From NCBI GenBank assembly GCA_005406025.1, contig BGZK01000764.1, forward strand, positions 1 to 64,000: 64,000 bases of DNA. Reading direction: 5' to 3'. This DNA comes from Eumeta japonica (lineage: Eukaryota; Arthropoda; Insecta; Lepidoptera; Psychidae). This document shows, in pieces, positions 1-11,541 of this stretch. The notes below the pieces were generated by a model, which was not told the origin of the DNA, did no database searches, and worked only from the letters and a program-made list of their open reading frames with translations. The translations under genes and the position numbers were made by a program. How positions within the stretch are numbered: position 1 is the first letter of the stretch; each line of letters opens with the position of its first letter.

Positions 1-1047
1 GGGAGGATAGAAGTAAACCCCGACAAATCAGCAGCCATAATTCAAGCATAGTATTAGGAGTCGACTCATTGTCGACAAAACACCCCAATCTTAAAATGTT
101 GGATGCGATCATTCCGTGGCAACGGAACTACAAATATTTAGGAGTCACGCTCGATAAAATCTACACTCCGAGATCATATCGAGCGTGTTAGAATACTGCA
201 CTTTTCTACAAAAGCGGCTGGGGCCGTGCTTGGTAGAAAAGTAAACTATCTAGACGTAATAAACGTACCATATACAAAATGTGCATTAGGACGGTGATGA
301 CATACGCGTCTCCCGTCTTCGCTCACGCCGCCCGAAAGCACTACATAGACTACAGGTAATACAGAATAAATTCTGTAGAGCCGCAACGGATGCACATTGG
401 TGTGTTCGTAATTCAATTCTCCATAGGGACTTAGAACTCCCCACTATTTCCAAATATATGAAGGACGCATCGAAGCGATTCTTCGACATCGCGGGATCAC
501 ATCCCAATGCGCTCTACGCGCGGCGGTTGACTATCAACCGCCGCATCCCACCACCTTATCCGTAGGCCACGAAACGTACTACCGATCCACCTGACGCTCT
601 TACAGCGGCGTTGAAAGCCTTAATGACGTCGACACGCATGACTGACTTAGAGTAGGTCTATCCGTTAGTCAGGTCATCGACCTAAGCTCCTTACTCCACC
701 CGGCCGCCGCTAAACGCCTCCGGCCGGGCAGGAGGGAAGGAACCGACCCGTGACGGTTTCCTGCGACATCCTATGCCGAGACGACTTCCACCAGGCGTCG
801 TCCATAGCGCATGTCACGCGCCGTCGGCACTCGCATGTGCCGTCCGGCCGCACTCGGTGAAGCTATCAAAGTCGTCTGACTTGTCATCTGACCTCGTCTC
901 GACCGACTAAATAGCATAGCCGACCCAATTACTTCACTTTCAGGAGGAATTTTTAGTGGGTTTCAGTTCACACTACCCACGCGTACGCGAGGGTGTGCAG
1001 GATAGACATTTTTTACCTCCTCGTCGCAAGAGGGAAACAAAAAAAAA
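1..1047 (+). mobile_element. 3' end of a Jockey-like non-LTR retrotransposon (ORF2 tail plus 3' UTR)
   Basis: Broken reading frames on the plus strand give pieces typical of the end of a Jockey-clade reverse transcriptase ORF: a YLGVTLDK motif near 140-160, and from about 340 to 654 a stretch containing NKFCRAATDAHW, then LPTISKYMKDASKRFFD and HPNALYA. Frame changes are needed between the pieces, so the copy is dead. The coding part ends near 654 at TAG after a TDLE peptide. A GC-rich stretch to about 1030 follows and ends in an A-run at 1038-1047, as expected of a 3' UTR with a poly(A) tail. The copy is cut by the left edge of the window. The clade name is from memory of the family and not from a search. 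Confidence 0.8.
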
Positions 1048-3172
1048 TGTTTAAGTTAATTTAAACCACCATTTATGTGTCTCGGAGATTAAGTCATCGG
1101 TTTTGAACTAATCATACAATGGAAACAAAAGTAACGTTAGCAACCTACAAAACTCATTAGAGTAACATAAAGGATATACAATTGATTTTGACGTGACAAC
1201 GTCTATATAAGGGTTTGCCGGGTGACACTTCAAGAAACTGCGTTACGCTCCGCTCACGTTATGCGCTCACAATGAGCGAGTGAGAGGCACGCGTCCCTTC
1301 CACTCAGGCATGGTTAGCCCGCCTAAGAGCGAGAGACAGAGACGCAAATGTATTGCAAGTTATTGTATGTATATTTGTATATAAATACGTATGTATGTGT
1401 AAAGGTAAAAATAAAATTTTGTTAATATGAAATTCAGTGCGAGATTCTTTGTATAAATTAATGTTTTAAATATAATTCTTTGTATAAATAAATGTTTTAA
1501 ATTGTTACTATTATTTCATCCTTCTTCCTACTATACGAATGAATATTCACATTAAAATGATTTTACCACTCAAAGTCGTTGTCACGTAAAACTTTCGCCC
1601 GTATACCGACTTTACAGGCAACCAATTTTTTAATCATTTAATTTAAAAAAGGTCATAAGGGTATGCTTTGGCAGTGGGCTGATTAAAACTCAATGCAACA
1701 AATAATCTCCAGAACATATTCATATAACTAACCAATATGAAACCTGAACCTTTACTGAAGCGATGTTCACCAATTATTCCTACTAAAATGAAGTTATTTC
1801 AATATTTACTTTCGATGCGAATTCTGTAAACTTTTTTAAGAATAATTGCAGAAAAAGCATCTAACTAAAACATATACTTTCATCAGTCGAAAGCTTCGAC
1901 AGATTACAGTTCTAAAGATACTAAAGTAACAGTCAAGTTTTTTAAACGTTTTTCGGCAATCAATTAAATGTGTTTAACCCACTTTCATCTTCATCCGATG
2001 TTGTCGCCTAAAAGTGTTTGAGTCGTAGATGCTTCTTTAAGGTGAACTAGAATTGAAACTACCAAACTAAACTGTTTGAAAAAAAATCGCAATAATAACT
2101 CTACGTAATTTATTGTTTTAATAATAGAGTGTATGAGTTTCCAAAAGAGTTTAGTACGCAACATCAGTTTTAATTTATGCTTCAAAACAAAATGAGTTTT
2201 ATTTGCCTTTACAGCAATGTCATTAGAAAAAAACTTATGCAGTGTTACCAATTTATGTTAGAGAAGATGTGACGAATACATAGAAAACGTTAATCTATAG
2301 TGTTTTCTATTACTATCTATGCCTTAATCGAAATATTAAACAATTCCAATAAATCGATAATTAATACCATAAGTTTAAAATAATGGAAACTATTTACATT
2401 GCTTCTAGTTAATCTTAATGAAAAATTATTTTCGACACCAATTATTTTTAAAATATGGATTGTTTTTAATGTTATAAAATAACATTCTTTTTTAGTTATT
2501 ATGTACCTCATAAATACTCATGACTTTCTCCGGATTATCCCCATCTCTACAAATTATAAAAATGAACTTGGTTACCATGACAATATTTGAAAGCTGTTTG
2601 ACAACGAGGCCTGATCGTTGTTCACTTGGTATTCATAATAAATAATTGCTTTATGGTTCCTACTCTTGCAGAAGTGAATTTCTGTGATAAAATAACGACA
2701 GCTAAAGGAAATGTATGTGCATTATCTACCTAAACATAGATGAATATGTACCTAAATTACATTAATGGAATTGATGGATTCACGACATTCTTGTTTTTGT
2801 TATTTGACATATGATAATTTTATTTTGAATTGAAAGTGAGTAAAAACAAACTTATTTCGATTGAGCTTAATAACTTGTTTCAAGCAAAACACAAAATTTT
2901 GCATGTATGAAATTTTTGAGCTTTACTATATAATTCTGGTAAATATTTTTATCGAGAATCTTTAAGGACTAAAAATGACATCAGCATATGACTGTATCGA
3001 ACTGTATGTTATGGGTGTCGTCAGCTACTTATAAATAAATTTAGTTTTGTATCCCATGATTTTTCGCCTAATATTTATTTTCCGCCATTGATACTAAAAT
3101 TGCAGTGAAGAGGTTACTTCTGAAAAGTAATCGTGATTTCACTTGCTGCGATTTAAGCCAATTAGAAGAACA
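1048..3172. other. AT-rich intergenic DNA upstream of CP110
   Basis: No reading frame here has the look of a conserved protein. The stretch contains one dispersed repeat copy (1200-1640, listed separately). The CP110 promoter and 5' UTR should lie near 3050-3172, but I see no clear core promoter motif. Confidence 0.5.
1200..1640 (+). repeat. Dispersed repeat, copy 1 (partner at 45490-45990)
   Basis: A GC-rich opening with gcgagcgagag-type words and cttccactc leads into AT-rich sequence and then a block at about 1573-1628 that contains TCACGTAAAAC, TTTCGCCCGTA and ACTTTACAGGCAACC. The same order of words recurs at 45490-45990 in the same orientation. Two copies of the same composite in one window indicate a dispersed repeat. 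I believe the TCACGTAAAAC...GACTTTACAG block is common in lepidopteran genomes, but that is from memory. Confidence 0.55.
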
Positions 3173-3265
3173 ATGAACGATCCGTGGGATGTTAAATCCG
3201 TGCGCCAATCTGGATTATATGTATCGTGTATGAAGATAAATGGAACTCCGCTTCTTCCACCAGTG
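3173..3265 (+). CDS. Cp110: CP110 exon 1 (31 codons, contains the start)
   Basis: ATG at 3173 opens MNDPWDVKSV, and the exon runs to CCACCAGTG before GTCAGT, phase 0. It encodes the INGTPLLPPV segment that lines up with RFHGVAILSPLL of human CP110. The start was chosen because it is the only in-frame ATG ahead of the conserved segment; human CP110 has somewhat more residues before this point, so an upstream exon is possible. Confidence 0.7.
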
Positions 3266-6200
3266 GTCAGTAAAAACTATTATCTAATTTAGATGAAGGC
3301 CAACTAAAATAACTGAGCTGTTTTACCTCCTATGCAACTGCATAAATTGTCTTTAGTCTTTCTTTACTCTTTCATTATTTAACCACAAGATGGATTTGTG
3401 TGAAGTGTCATATATTTACTTGCAAGAATTGTACTTGCAAGAGAGTTCAATCATATTTTTAATTACATATCTGTTTATAAATGATATGTAAAAATAATAT
3501 TTATTCATTATCAATATTGATATTTGAAAATGTGTATCATTCATTTTTCAGTTATCACAAGAATGTAGAAAGGAAATGCAATATTATAAATTGCTTGCAC
3601 TAGAAGTTGAAAAACGTATAGCATTACTCAATACATTTATTGACAATAGTGACAGCAGCTCATCTGTAGACAAACTAGAAGAATTAGCAGTCCAGCATGA
3701 TCAGAATAATAAAGATAGAAGTCTTATCCCAAATTTGAGTACTGATTTTGATGTGAAAATAGAAAAAAGTAAAAGCAATTCGTTTGGAAAGATGTAATGC
3801 CTATTTCTATTACTGATGAACCAACAAAACCCAGAACGAATTCTATTGGCTATGACAACATTACCTCCAATGTCAACATTGTTAACAACACAGAAACAAC
3901 ACATTCATCTGTATCACCTACACTATTAATAGATTTAAGCGTCAGTATAAATGATTCAATTAATCAAGGCTTAAGGGAACCATCTGTTCAACTGCGAACT
4001 ACTCATGGATTCCATTTCCCTGAAAATGATATGAGTGCACTTAAAAATCAGTATGTATCATCTCCATCTAACCAAGAATGTCTCTTTAGTAACATAGAAA
4101 ATGCTAATTTTAACAAAACTACAGCAAAAGTAACAAATGGCCTGGATAAAATTACATCAGAAACACATTGTGAACAAAATTGTTTTCCTGAATCAATTAT
4201 GAAACAGGATGGTCCCTCATCCCTTAGTTCAAAAAGTTTTACAGGATCTCTTAATGACATCTATACAGAGAGTACCAAAGGAATTCAGAGTCCCGGCTTA
4301 ATAAGACAAAGATCATATACAGTACTGGAACCGAGTCCTCAACTTATAGCACATTTAGAAGTGCAGTCACTCAGTAAAGGTGTTGATGTGACTTCTATAT
4401 CAATGAGTGAATCATGCTCTCACCTTAACTCAACAGTTAAAAAAAGGAGAAGTTGGGATCTAGAATCTGCCAAAGTTAAATGGTCATCTATGGCTAGGGA
4501 ACTCAATCAGAAAAAAATACAAAACATTGCAGGGTATAAATCAAAGCAAGCAAAATCTACAACCAAACAAACTGATAGTCAAAATGCAACAAAAAATATA
4601 CATAATAGGGGTAAAGAGTCGAGTGAAGGTCAAAAAAAAATACCAACAAAAAACAATTTAATGTTAATGATTAGTAATAATAATCACCAACATACTAAAG
4701 AAGATTCCCCATACAAATTCAGCACTAGAACGTATAAACTACCAAAGAGAGATGAACAAAAATTTTCTCATAAAGACGAACCAAAAGATAAAACACTATC
4801 AGTTCAAAATACTACTCCATTACTTAAATCTTCTATAGATGATCCAGGAACTCGTGTGAGAGAGTTGTATGAAAAAGTTCAGAAACAACAGTCCATGCAG
4901 ATGGCCACACTAATGGAGAAGCAAAAAGAGAGCAGAAACTTTAAGTCAAGTGTTTGAGGAACAAAACACCCTATTATATAAACAGCTTAAATCTATTTGT
5001 CCCAAACAACCAATAGAAGCCAAAGAAGCTTGGGTGGAGAAATCTCAACAAGAGACATAGACCGAGGGACCCGCCAGTCTGAGTCAGTTGATAAACCACA
5101 AAGCGTCTCAATCTGATGAACTGAACACAACATCATCCACCTTAACTGATACGGTACTTATATTGGACAATGTGAGACAATTTCAATGAAAGATAAAGAC
5201 ACCCCAAATAATTTTAAGAAATCATTTTCTAAAATTGAAACCGAAAACTGTGACCCATATTGAAGCATCCCAGCATTTTGCATCAAATTCTTTAGGCAAA
5301 ATAATGGACAACTCACTTCAAGGCAAATCATCGCATTTTCATATAAACCAACATAATTCAGGATCTGAAAGGGAATATGAGGATGTCATTCTTACCGATC
5401 GAACGAACGACACTATGGCTGACTTAAACTTCACATTAACGAGTGATGACAGTGACCCTTTTGTCAGTAATGATACTTGTGTATCCAATGATGCCTCCTG
5501 TAAAAATGAACAGAATATCTGCAATACAAATTGTAATGTTGACTTATCTGTCCGGAACTCACCTCGTGACCAGAGCATTAAGAACAAAAATCGAAAAGCA
5601 GTCAGAAAACTTTTTGTAAACCCTTCACCTAAAGAGGTGAGATTTTTATGTAACTTTCTTTTAGAATATTGTTATGTATGTAGAATTCCTTTATTTATGT
5701 GTTGGAAAAGTTCCCTTTCTTCCATTTTTCTCTTGATTTTATTCCTTTTACCAAATGTGCTCTTCTGGAATCCTTTTTGGTGTTATTCCTTTATTGTAAT
5801 TTTCAGGTCTGTTTATTTCTCCTCTTCCTTCACTCTTTTTTCCTGTGGTCAACCAAATTGTTTTCATTTTCTTATGTCTAACTTTCAATCATCTTGTTCA
5901 TAATCATTTTGGCGTATACTTCGAATTGAGATGGTCTTTTAGCGAGAAGCAGCAACCAAGATCGTGGCCTATGCTAAAGGGTACCTTGTTCGTCGACTCA
6001 TGCATACTGAGCGAGTGCAATCAACAGTGCAAACTATTAGAGATGCACTAGTATGTGCTTTGCAGTTACATACAGACCAGGCCGGCATAAGAGGTGCAGA
6101 TATTGATTTACACAGAAGGCTGATACAACAGGTGAATTGCTGTATATTGGTTTTGAGAGCAAGGTTTAGATTTGCGAATACTACTTGACCTTCTTAATAC

Positions 6201-9200
6201 ATTAATTTTTTCTCAAATGCAAATTTTGTGAAGTATCACACTCTAAGCTGCATGCATTGTACTGGCTTACTATATTTAATATTGTGTGCAAATTACAAAT
6301 ATTTACAATAATTTATTACATATATACATATATATAATTTTCGTACATATTTTAGATCACAGCAGCCTGCTACAATCTCCATGAAACTTTTGTATTGAGT
6401 GACCCAGCAGAGCGCTGTGCCATTATCTCTTCAGATCGAGCTAGAAAACATGCCCTGGCTAATCGTCCACCTCGCCGGAACTCTGCTAGAACTCCGTAAG
6501 TGAAACCCTAGTTAAATAAAATTGATATAGATATTCAATCTTGATCAAAAATTGACAAACTACTTATCCAGTTTGATAATTGGATATTGTACATATTAAA
6601 GAACTGTTTTATTGTAACAGTTCAATTTTAGTGTTAATATTTTTTATTTAAAATGTAGGTATCTGAAAACATGAACGCACCTTTAAAATTGATGGTAATA
6701 GGTTCTTGAAAAAGTAGTTAACAGTGGGTCTATGTTTTCAAACACATCATTGTATATACTCTGTTTCATGGTGTTTATTTAAGTAAATGGGGAATGATGT
6801 TTAAGATTTAAATTTAAATCAAGACAGGAGTTTTGTTGTGAACTTCAGTATATATTTTATTTACAAAATAAATATTGTAAATAAAATACTTGCATTACTA
6901 TGATTAAAATGAACATGGTTCTAACAATTTTATAAATGGAGCTATAAATTATGCTACACAGCAATTAGTAATTTAAAGTGATGAATTAATAATTGTAATT
7001 AGATGTCATTGCTAAGGGGATCATGTCATATTTTTTCTTTATGTATTATTTATTTAAAATAGTGATGTTGATTATGCTATCAATATGACATATTTGACTA
7101 TAGGTCATCTGATAATTACTATAACAGAATATTGTGAATAAACTATCTATTTAGTGGGTAAAAAACTTGTTTGTACTACTGTGGGTGAAAAATAACCATT
7201 ACTAATTCTATTAGCACATAACATCAAACAACAGAAGAGAACCAGATTAATAAATATATCCTTTTTAAATAGGAAAATTAAAAATATAAATAAATTCTCA
7301 AACGATATAAATCAACTATTATGTTCTTAATGCATTTAAAATTGCACATGTTGCACAAATTAAAAATTGTAAGTTTGTGTATTTTATTTTGTATATTATC
7401 TTTTATCCTCTCTAATTTCCATGTGGATCAATATATATTAATTTCATATTAGAATAAACAATAGTTTTTAATCATGATGTCATAAGCAAATAAACATTTC
7501 TTTCTTAGTATTTCTTGAAAAACGGTCTTTTAAAATGCTTAATAACACTACTAAAAGACAACATATTTCATTGTTAAAATAGCCGTAATCTGTCTGACTG
7601 AGAATTCAAAATACATATTACTCTCAATATTAAATATGTAGGGCCCTAACAAAAAGCAATATATTTGTATTTAATTGATTAGCATTTAATATTTTTAATG
7701 GGAATATTTTGAACCACATAAGATACTGCTTTTCAACCATAACAAAATCTGATTATTCCATTTCTAAAAATATCTGTAAACAAAGAATGAAAAATATGAC
7801 AATTAGTACTAAATCTGTTAAATCCATTTTAAATTTGTCTCTGTATTATGTAAGCTGCTAAATCTTTGAAAATAATATGTATTTAATTAATAAACTGGAT
7901 TAAGATAATGATTTCTTGTGATATAAAACTTGTTTTTGATGACAGTATTGCTAATAATGATAGTGGTATAGAACAACAAAACATGGATGAAGATAAGCAT
8001 TATAGATCATCTCTCAACTTCAAATTTTACATGTTGTATAGGACAAGTAAAATTTTAAGTTCACTTTTTACATACTATGTGCACATGAACAATACAAATA
8101 TTAAAAAATATCAACTGGTTTATTTACTATATTTGTAGATGAATCAAATACAGTTAAGAATCTGTTTGAAACAAAACCGATAAATACAAGTAGCCTGATC
8201 AAAACCAGATATTCCAATTTAAAAACTTCCATATTTCGAAAATGCGGCAACTATTGTGTATTTTATTTCTTTGCTCAAAAATTGTGTATTGTAATAGTAT
8301 ATTGTACCCCAAACATAACTCAACAATTTTATAGACCCAACACAATAAATAATTTTTCTTAAATTGTGAAAAATTTTCTTTGTTTGGATTTATCACATTT
8401 TGTTTCTACCCTCGTCGTATTTAATAATAATTCACTTCAACTAAAACATTGTAACACAGGGACATAATGTCGCAAAGCCATTCCTGTGTGTTCCCGGCTC
8501 GGGTGCGTACCTCGTCTGAACGCACCATGACCCAATCCAACTATGGTAAAACAAATTTGTCTGTCAGCATGTGAGCTGCATGATCAAAATTGTCCTGTTT
8601 ATTGTCATATTTTAGGATGTTTGGGCATGGAGATAGATATGTCGTAATGCCATCTATAGCTTACATAATAGGTTGTTTTAGCTGCAATCGTGATGAGTTA
8701 ATTGTTCGTTATCTTCAATGCTCACTATGTCAGAATAGTTGTGAAGTTTCAAGTACCCTAGTGCTTTCGGTAGCAGTCGCATACCTTAGAATCATTGTGA
8801 TACTTAGCACCCATTGCTATTCTCCTATTCTTCCTTCAACATGCAATGCCTTCCCTAGCAAATTTTTTGTTGCACCTTGTTTATAATGCAATATATATAT
8901 ACATTAAAACTTAATATTCACTCCTTTTTTTTTTGTTTACGCCTTGTGTGCTTTCAACTTAATGTTATTATTTTCTGCTTTTAGATGTCAACATCTTAAT
9001 TTTGCCGATTTTTGCATTTATTAAAATGTAATACTATAATATGCATGCATTTGAATGTACTTATATCTAGTTGGAATGTCTTATGATCTCTCCATGGTAT
9101 TCGATTGTATAAATCATGAAATTCTAATTAGAAAACTATGTTAATATGGGCTGAACAGGTTGGACACTTGGACTTCTAAGCTCTTCATAAATAACATAGT

Positions 9201-11437
9201 TCATAGGGTTGATATTACTGGCAAAATGTAATCTGGATGTGATCCAAATGGGGTTACCACAAAGATAAATCCTTGTTTTGTGTCTGTCTTTGTATATATT
9301 AAGAACTTACCTTAACTTTACATAGATGTTCATGGTAAAGTTTTATCTCAGAGTTATGGTGTTTCATAGTTATTTAAAGTCAAAAGGTAACAAGTCACTT
9401 ATGGCAATGTTAATATTCTTATTATTCCAAAATAGAGAAATGGTTTGCAGTGACTAATCTACTTTAAGTTCTTTATATTGAATCTAAACTGATATTATTT
9501 TAGTCTGAAACAAAAATAGTTTGTTTACACTATTACATCGCTGGGCATTAATTTAGATGACTGCAATGGGGTCATAATATCAGTAAGTTGACAATAAAGC
9601 CTCAAACTCTGTTGCTTATGCAGCTAAAAAACCAAAAATGTTCCGGATATTTAAAGTATCAGATTAATCTATTTTGAGCGTCTACCTAGCCTGATGACAT
9701 ATGACATTTTGTCTTGGAGACATGTCATAGATTTTATAGAATGTTCATGCTACAGAAACGTTTGGATGATTTATAACCTAGGATTTTGTGTATCTCTTAG
9801 GATTAAGTTTAAAAAAATAGAAATTTTAATTCTGATATCTCTCTGTAAACACAGTTTATTTTTAATTACACTGTAGTTTATATATATTATGTACAAGAAA
9901 TTTAAGAATGTTCATGAAAAATAGTGATCAACATAATCTCAATATTCAAAATAAATAATTGTTTTAACGTTAGTTGACTACATAAATTCATTAACTCATT
10001 TAGAGACTCTGTGTGTGCATGTCTAATGAGCTTTGTGTAAATGTATAACAATTATTATATAAAAATATTTGGTCAAGGATATAATAAACTTTCTGAATAT
10101 TCAAAGTACAAAATTTGTAGGCTAACCAGATTGATTTGTTATTCTGTTTTTTAGAATCTTTATATTTGTTTATGGTTGTATATAACTTCAAACAAGCAAC
10201 CTCTACATTCTGAATAAAAGATAGTTTCATAGGATATGACATACTTCAAACATTCTTTTTATGAGATAATGAAATAGAAATATTTATATTTTAACTATTA
10301 TGCCTTTTGATTTATCTAACTTATATAGTATAGTATATAAATAATTTTAATGAACTTTTACCTTTTTACACCTTACTTTGTTGTAGTCCTTCACATTGCC
10401 ATCAATTTAGAAAGTAACAATGCAGATGCTATGAACCGAAGTCAAACACGCCTACTATTAATTCCTATGTAAATATAATATATCCACATTATCGACTTTG
10501 CAGGTCCCAATCAAGGACTACACTCTTAAGTTCAAGTCCTCTGTCCTATCCCAATTCCAATCTTGCCCGTGGCCTTAGATCTTATGAATTCAAGCCCAGT
10601 CCGGTCTGCTCTGGTAACCTTTTATTAATATTAAACATGTACAAATTAATTTTGCAATATTTTCTCATTACCATAGCTTCAATTATGCATAAATTTAGTC
10701 ATAAAAGTTTTAGTGACAAAAGATTGTGAATTTATCAAAGTTCATTTTAGTATTTCCTAACAATAAGTCAATGATTTTAAATAATAAATAATTATCAGAG
10801 TGCTAATGATTTGTATAGACCTCTTGATTTGGTCAGTTGGCCAGTCGCTAATATGCAATAATAGGTATTCTACACAGTTTGTTTCTGTTTTTAGGAATTT
10901 TTCTGTTATCCTTAAAAATAGTTACTGATATATTTGTTAATATTTAAAAAAACTCAGTATATCCTATATTTCATCTTTAAGACATAGAACTTAGAAACAG
11001 AACAATGTTGCCATTTTTTACAACAATCAATAAATTTTGATCAAAATGTTGAGTTACATTGTGAACAATATTGGATGTTTTTTTGTTACTTTAATTATCT
11101 ATAAGTAAAAACAAATGGGCAGAGAGTAATGGTTGAAATAAAATTACTAATAATGGATTAGAATATAGACATATCTAGTATCGATATCAACCAAAATGGT
11201 GGGAGTAAGTGACAGACACAACTATCAACAGGATATTGCGCGTCTTTGAATTATCATCACTGCTATAAACAACCAACATTTTATAACTTTTAGGTTGAAT
11301 AATTTACTTACACTTGTTATAAAATATTTAAAATCTTTTATATATTTCCAGAGAACTTTAGTGACAACAAACATTCTTCAACGAGCCGAACGCGCCAACT
11401 CACCAAAAACGTCGACCTCCGGCGCCGGCCTTGCTGA
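3173..11437 (+). CDS. Cp110: CP110 homologue (centriolar coiled-coil protein of 110 kDa), spliced gene
   Basis: CP110 caps the distal end of centrioles, limits their length and, in vertebrates, holds back cilium growth with CEP97. Seen here: exon 1 (3173-3265) and exon 2 (3552-5636) give the N-terminal pattern of human CP110, with CRKEMQYYKLLALEVEKR matching the human RKEMQQEKQKALDVEARK segment. Exons 3 and 4 (5943-6131, 6356-6495) give the conserved C-terminal block: KIVAYAKGYLVRRLM (human KITAVAKGFLTRRLM) and NLHETFVLSDPAERCAII (human GIHDIFFVMDAAERMSIL). Exons 5 and 6 (10504-10613, 11352-11437) finish the frame at a TGA, and an AATAAA follows about 100 nt later. Exon 2 has at least five frame breaks (see findings), so the protein cannot be read straight through as given. 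Identity is strong from the two conserved blocks; the exact C-terminus is less sure. Confidence 0.85.
3552..5636 (+). CDS. Cp110: CP110 exon 2, large low-complexity central exon, frame-broken
   Basis: Acceptor TTTTTCAG ends at 3551 and donor GAG|GTGAGA starts at 5637, both clean, and entry and exit phases are 0. The exon encodes the CRKEMQ...VEKR helix, then a long Ser/Asn/Thr-rich region with LIRQRSYTVLEPSPQLIAHL near 4298-4357, and a helical segment from about 4855 with RELYEKVQKQQSMQMATLME. The reading frame changes near 3787 (one base short) and near 4930, meets an in-frame TAG at 5058, and changes again near 5190 and 5236. From 5235 it is open to the donor, ending in AVRKLFVNPSPKE. Insect CP110s have such a variable central region, so only the frame breaks are odd. 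Confidence 0.75.
5943..6131 (+). CDS. Cp110: CP110 exon 3, conserved C-terminal block part 1
   Basis: Acceptor TTTTAG ends at 5942 and the exon has 63 codons, phase 0 to phase 0, with donor CAG|GTGAAT. It encodes REAATKIVAYAKGYLVRRLM followed by a helix and LHTDQAGIRGADIDLHRRLI. This is the best-conserved part of CP110 and the main basis for the identification. The AKGYLVRR core resembles an IQ-type calmodulin-binding segment; vertebrate CP110 does bind calmodulin. Confidence 0.9.
6356..6495 (+). CDS. Cp110: CP110 exon 4, conserved C-terminal block part 2
   Basis: Acceptor CATATTTTAG ends at 6355 and the donor is CC|GTAAGT. The exon encodes ITAACYNLHETFVLSDPAER, then a basic stretch with RARKHALANRPPRRNSARTP, and leaves in phase 2. 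It corresponds to the AALYGIHDIFFVMDAAER segment and the basic region that follows in human CP110. Confidence 0.9.
6496..8459. other. CP110 intron 4, first part (AT-rich)
   Basis: This is AT-rich intron sequence. A short open stretch at 7908-8050 (DIKLVFDDSIANNDSG) and another at 8139-8360 (ESNTVKNLFETKP) could be joined in frame by a weak AA|GTAAAA donor at 8047 and a TTGTAG acceptor at 8138. However, the first has no acceptor that fits the phase left by exon 4. I see no proven exon here. Confidence 0.4.
8460..8545 (+). CDS. Cp110: Candidate alternative exon of CP110 (86 nt)
   Basis: A clearly GC-richer 86-nt segment in AT-rich intron has an acceptor (TTGTAACACAG, ending at 8459) and a donor (TATG|GTAAAA). 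Entered in phase 2 from exon 4 it stays open: DIMSQSHSCVFPARVRTSSE, then RTMTQSNYG, leaving in phase 1. That is exactly the entry and exit phase of exon 5 at 10504-10613, so it could replace exon 5 but cannot be spliced to it, because a stop follows within nine codons. It may be a mutually exclusive exon or a spurious one; transcript data would decide. Confidence 0.45.
8546..10503. other. CP110 intron between the alternative exon and exon 5
   Basis: AT-rich intron with short chance reading frames. A T-run lies near 8928. The sequence around 9080-9500 has stop-broken phrases that resemble a very decayed reverse transcriptase (a YDLSMVFDCINHEIL-like phrase near 9078), which I regard as tentative. 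Confidence 0.35.
10504..10613 (+). CDS. Cp110: CP110 exon 5
   Basis: Acceptor GACTTTGCAG ends at 10503, and donor TCTG|GTAACC starts at 10614. Joined to exon 4 in phase 2 it reads SQSRTTLLSSSPLSYPNSNL, then ARGLRSYEFKPSPVCSG, and leaves in phase 1. It is Ser/Arg-rich, as is the CP110 tail. An alternative weaker donor inside it (CCG|GTCTGC, at 10604) would feed the last exon in a different frame, giving SPRTLVTTNILQ, which resembles human SPRVALSAATQK. I cannot exclude that. Confidence 0.6.
11352..11437 (+). CDS. Cp110: CP110 terminal exon
   Basis: Acceptor TATATTTCCAG ends at 11351. Entered in phase 1 it reads ENFSDNKHSSTSRTRQLTKN, then VDLRRRPC and a TGA at 11435-11437. The other open frame, RTLVTTNILQRAERANSPK, runs on to 11537 and resembles the end of vertebrate CP110, so the frame is undecided. 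An AATAAA about 100 nt past the TGA supports this as the 3' end of the gene. Confidence 0.55.
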
Positions 11438-11535
11438 TGACTACCCTGATGTAATACTTGATCACATCATAATAATTATAGTCATTATTAGCGATCTTAA
11501 ACAATTGAGCAAGTGGCCCTGTATTCATGTTTTAT

Positions 11536-11541
11536 AATAAA
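11536..11541 (+). terminator. Polyadenylation signal of CP110
   Basis: A canonical AATAAA lies about 100 nt after the proposed stop codon. Confidence 0.5.
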
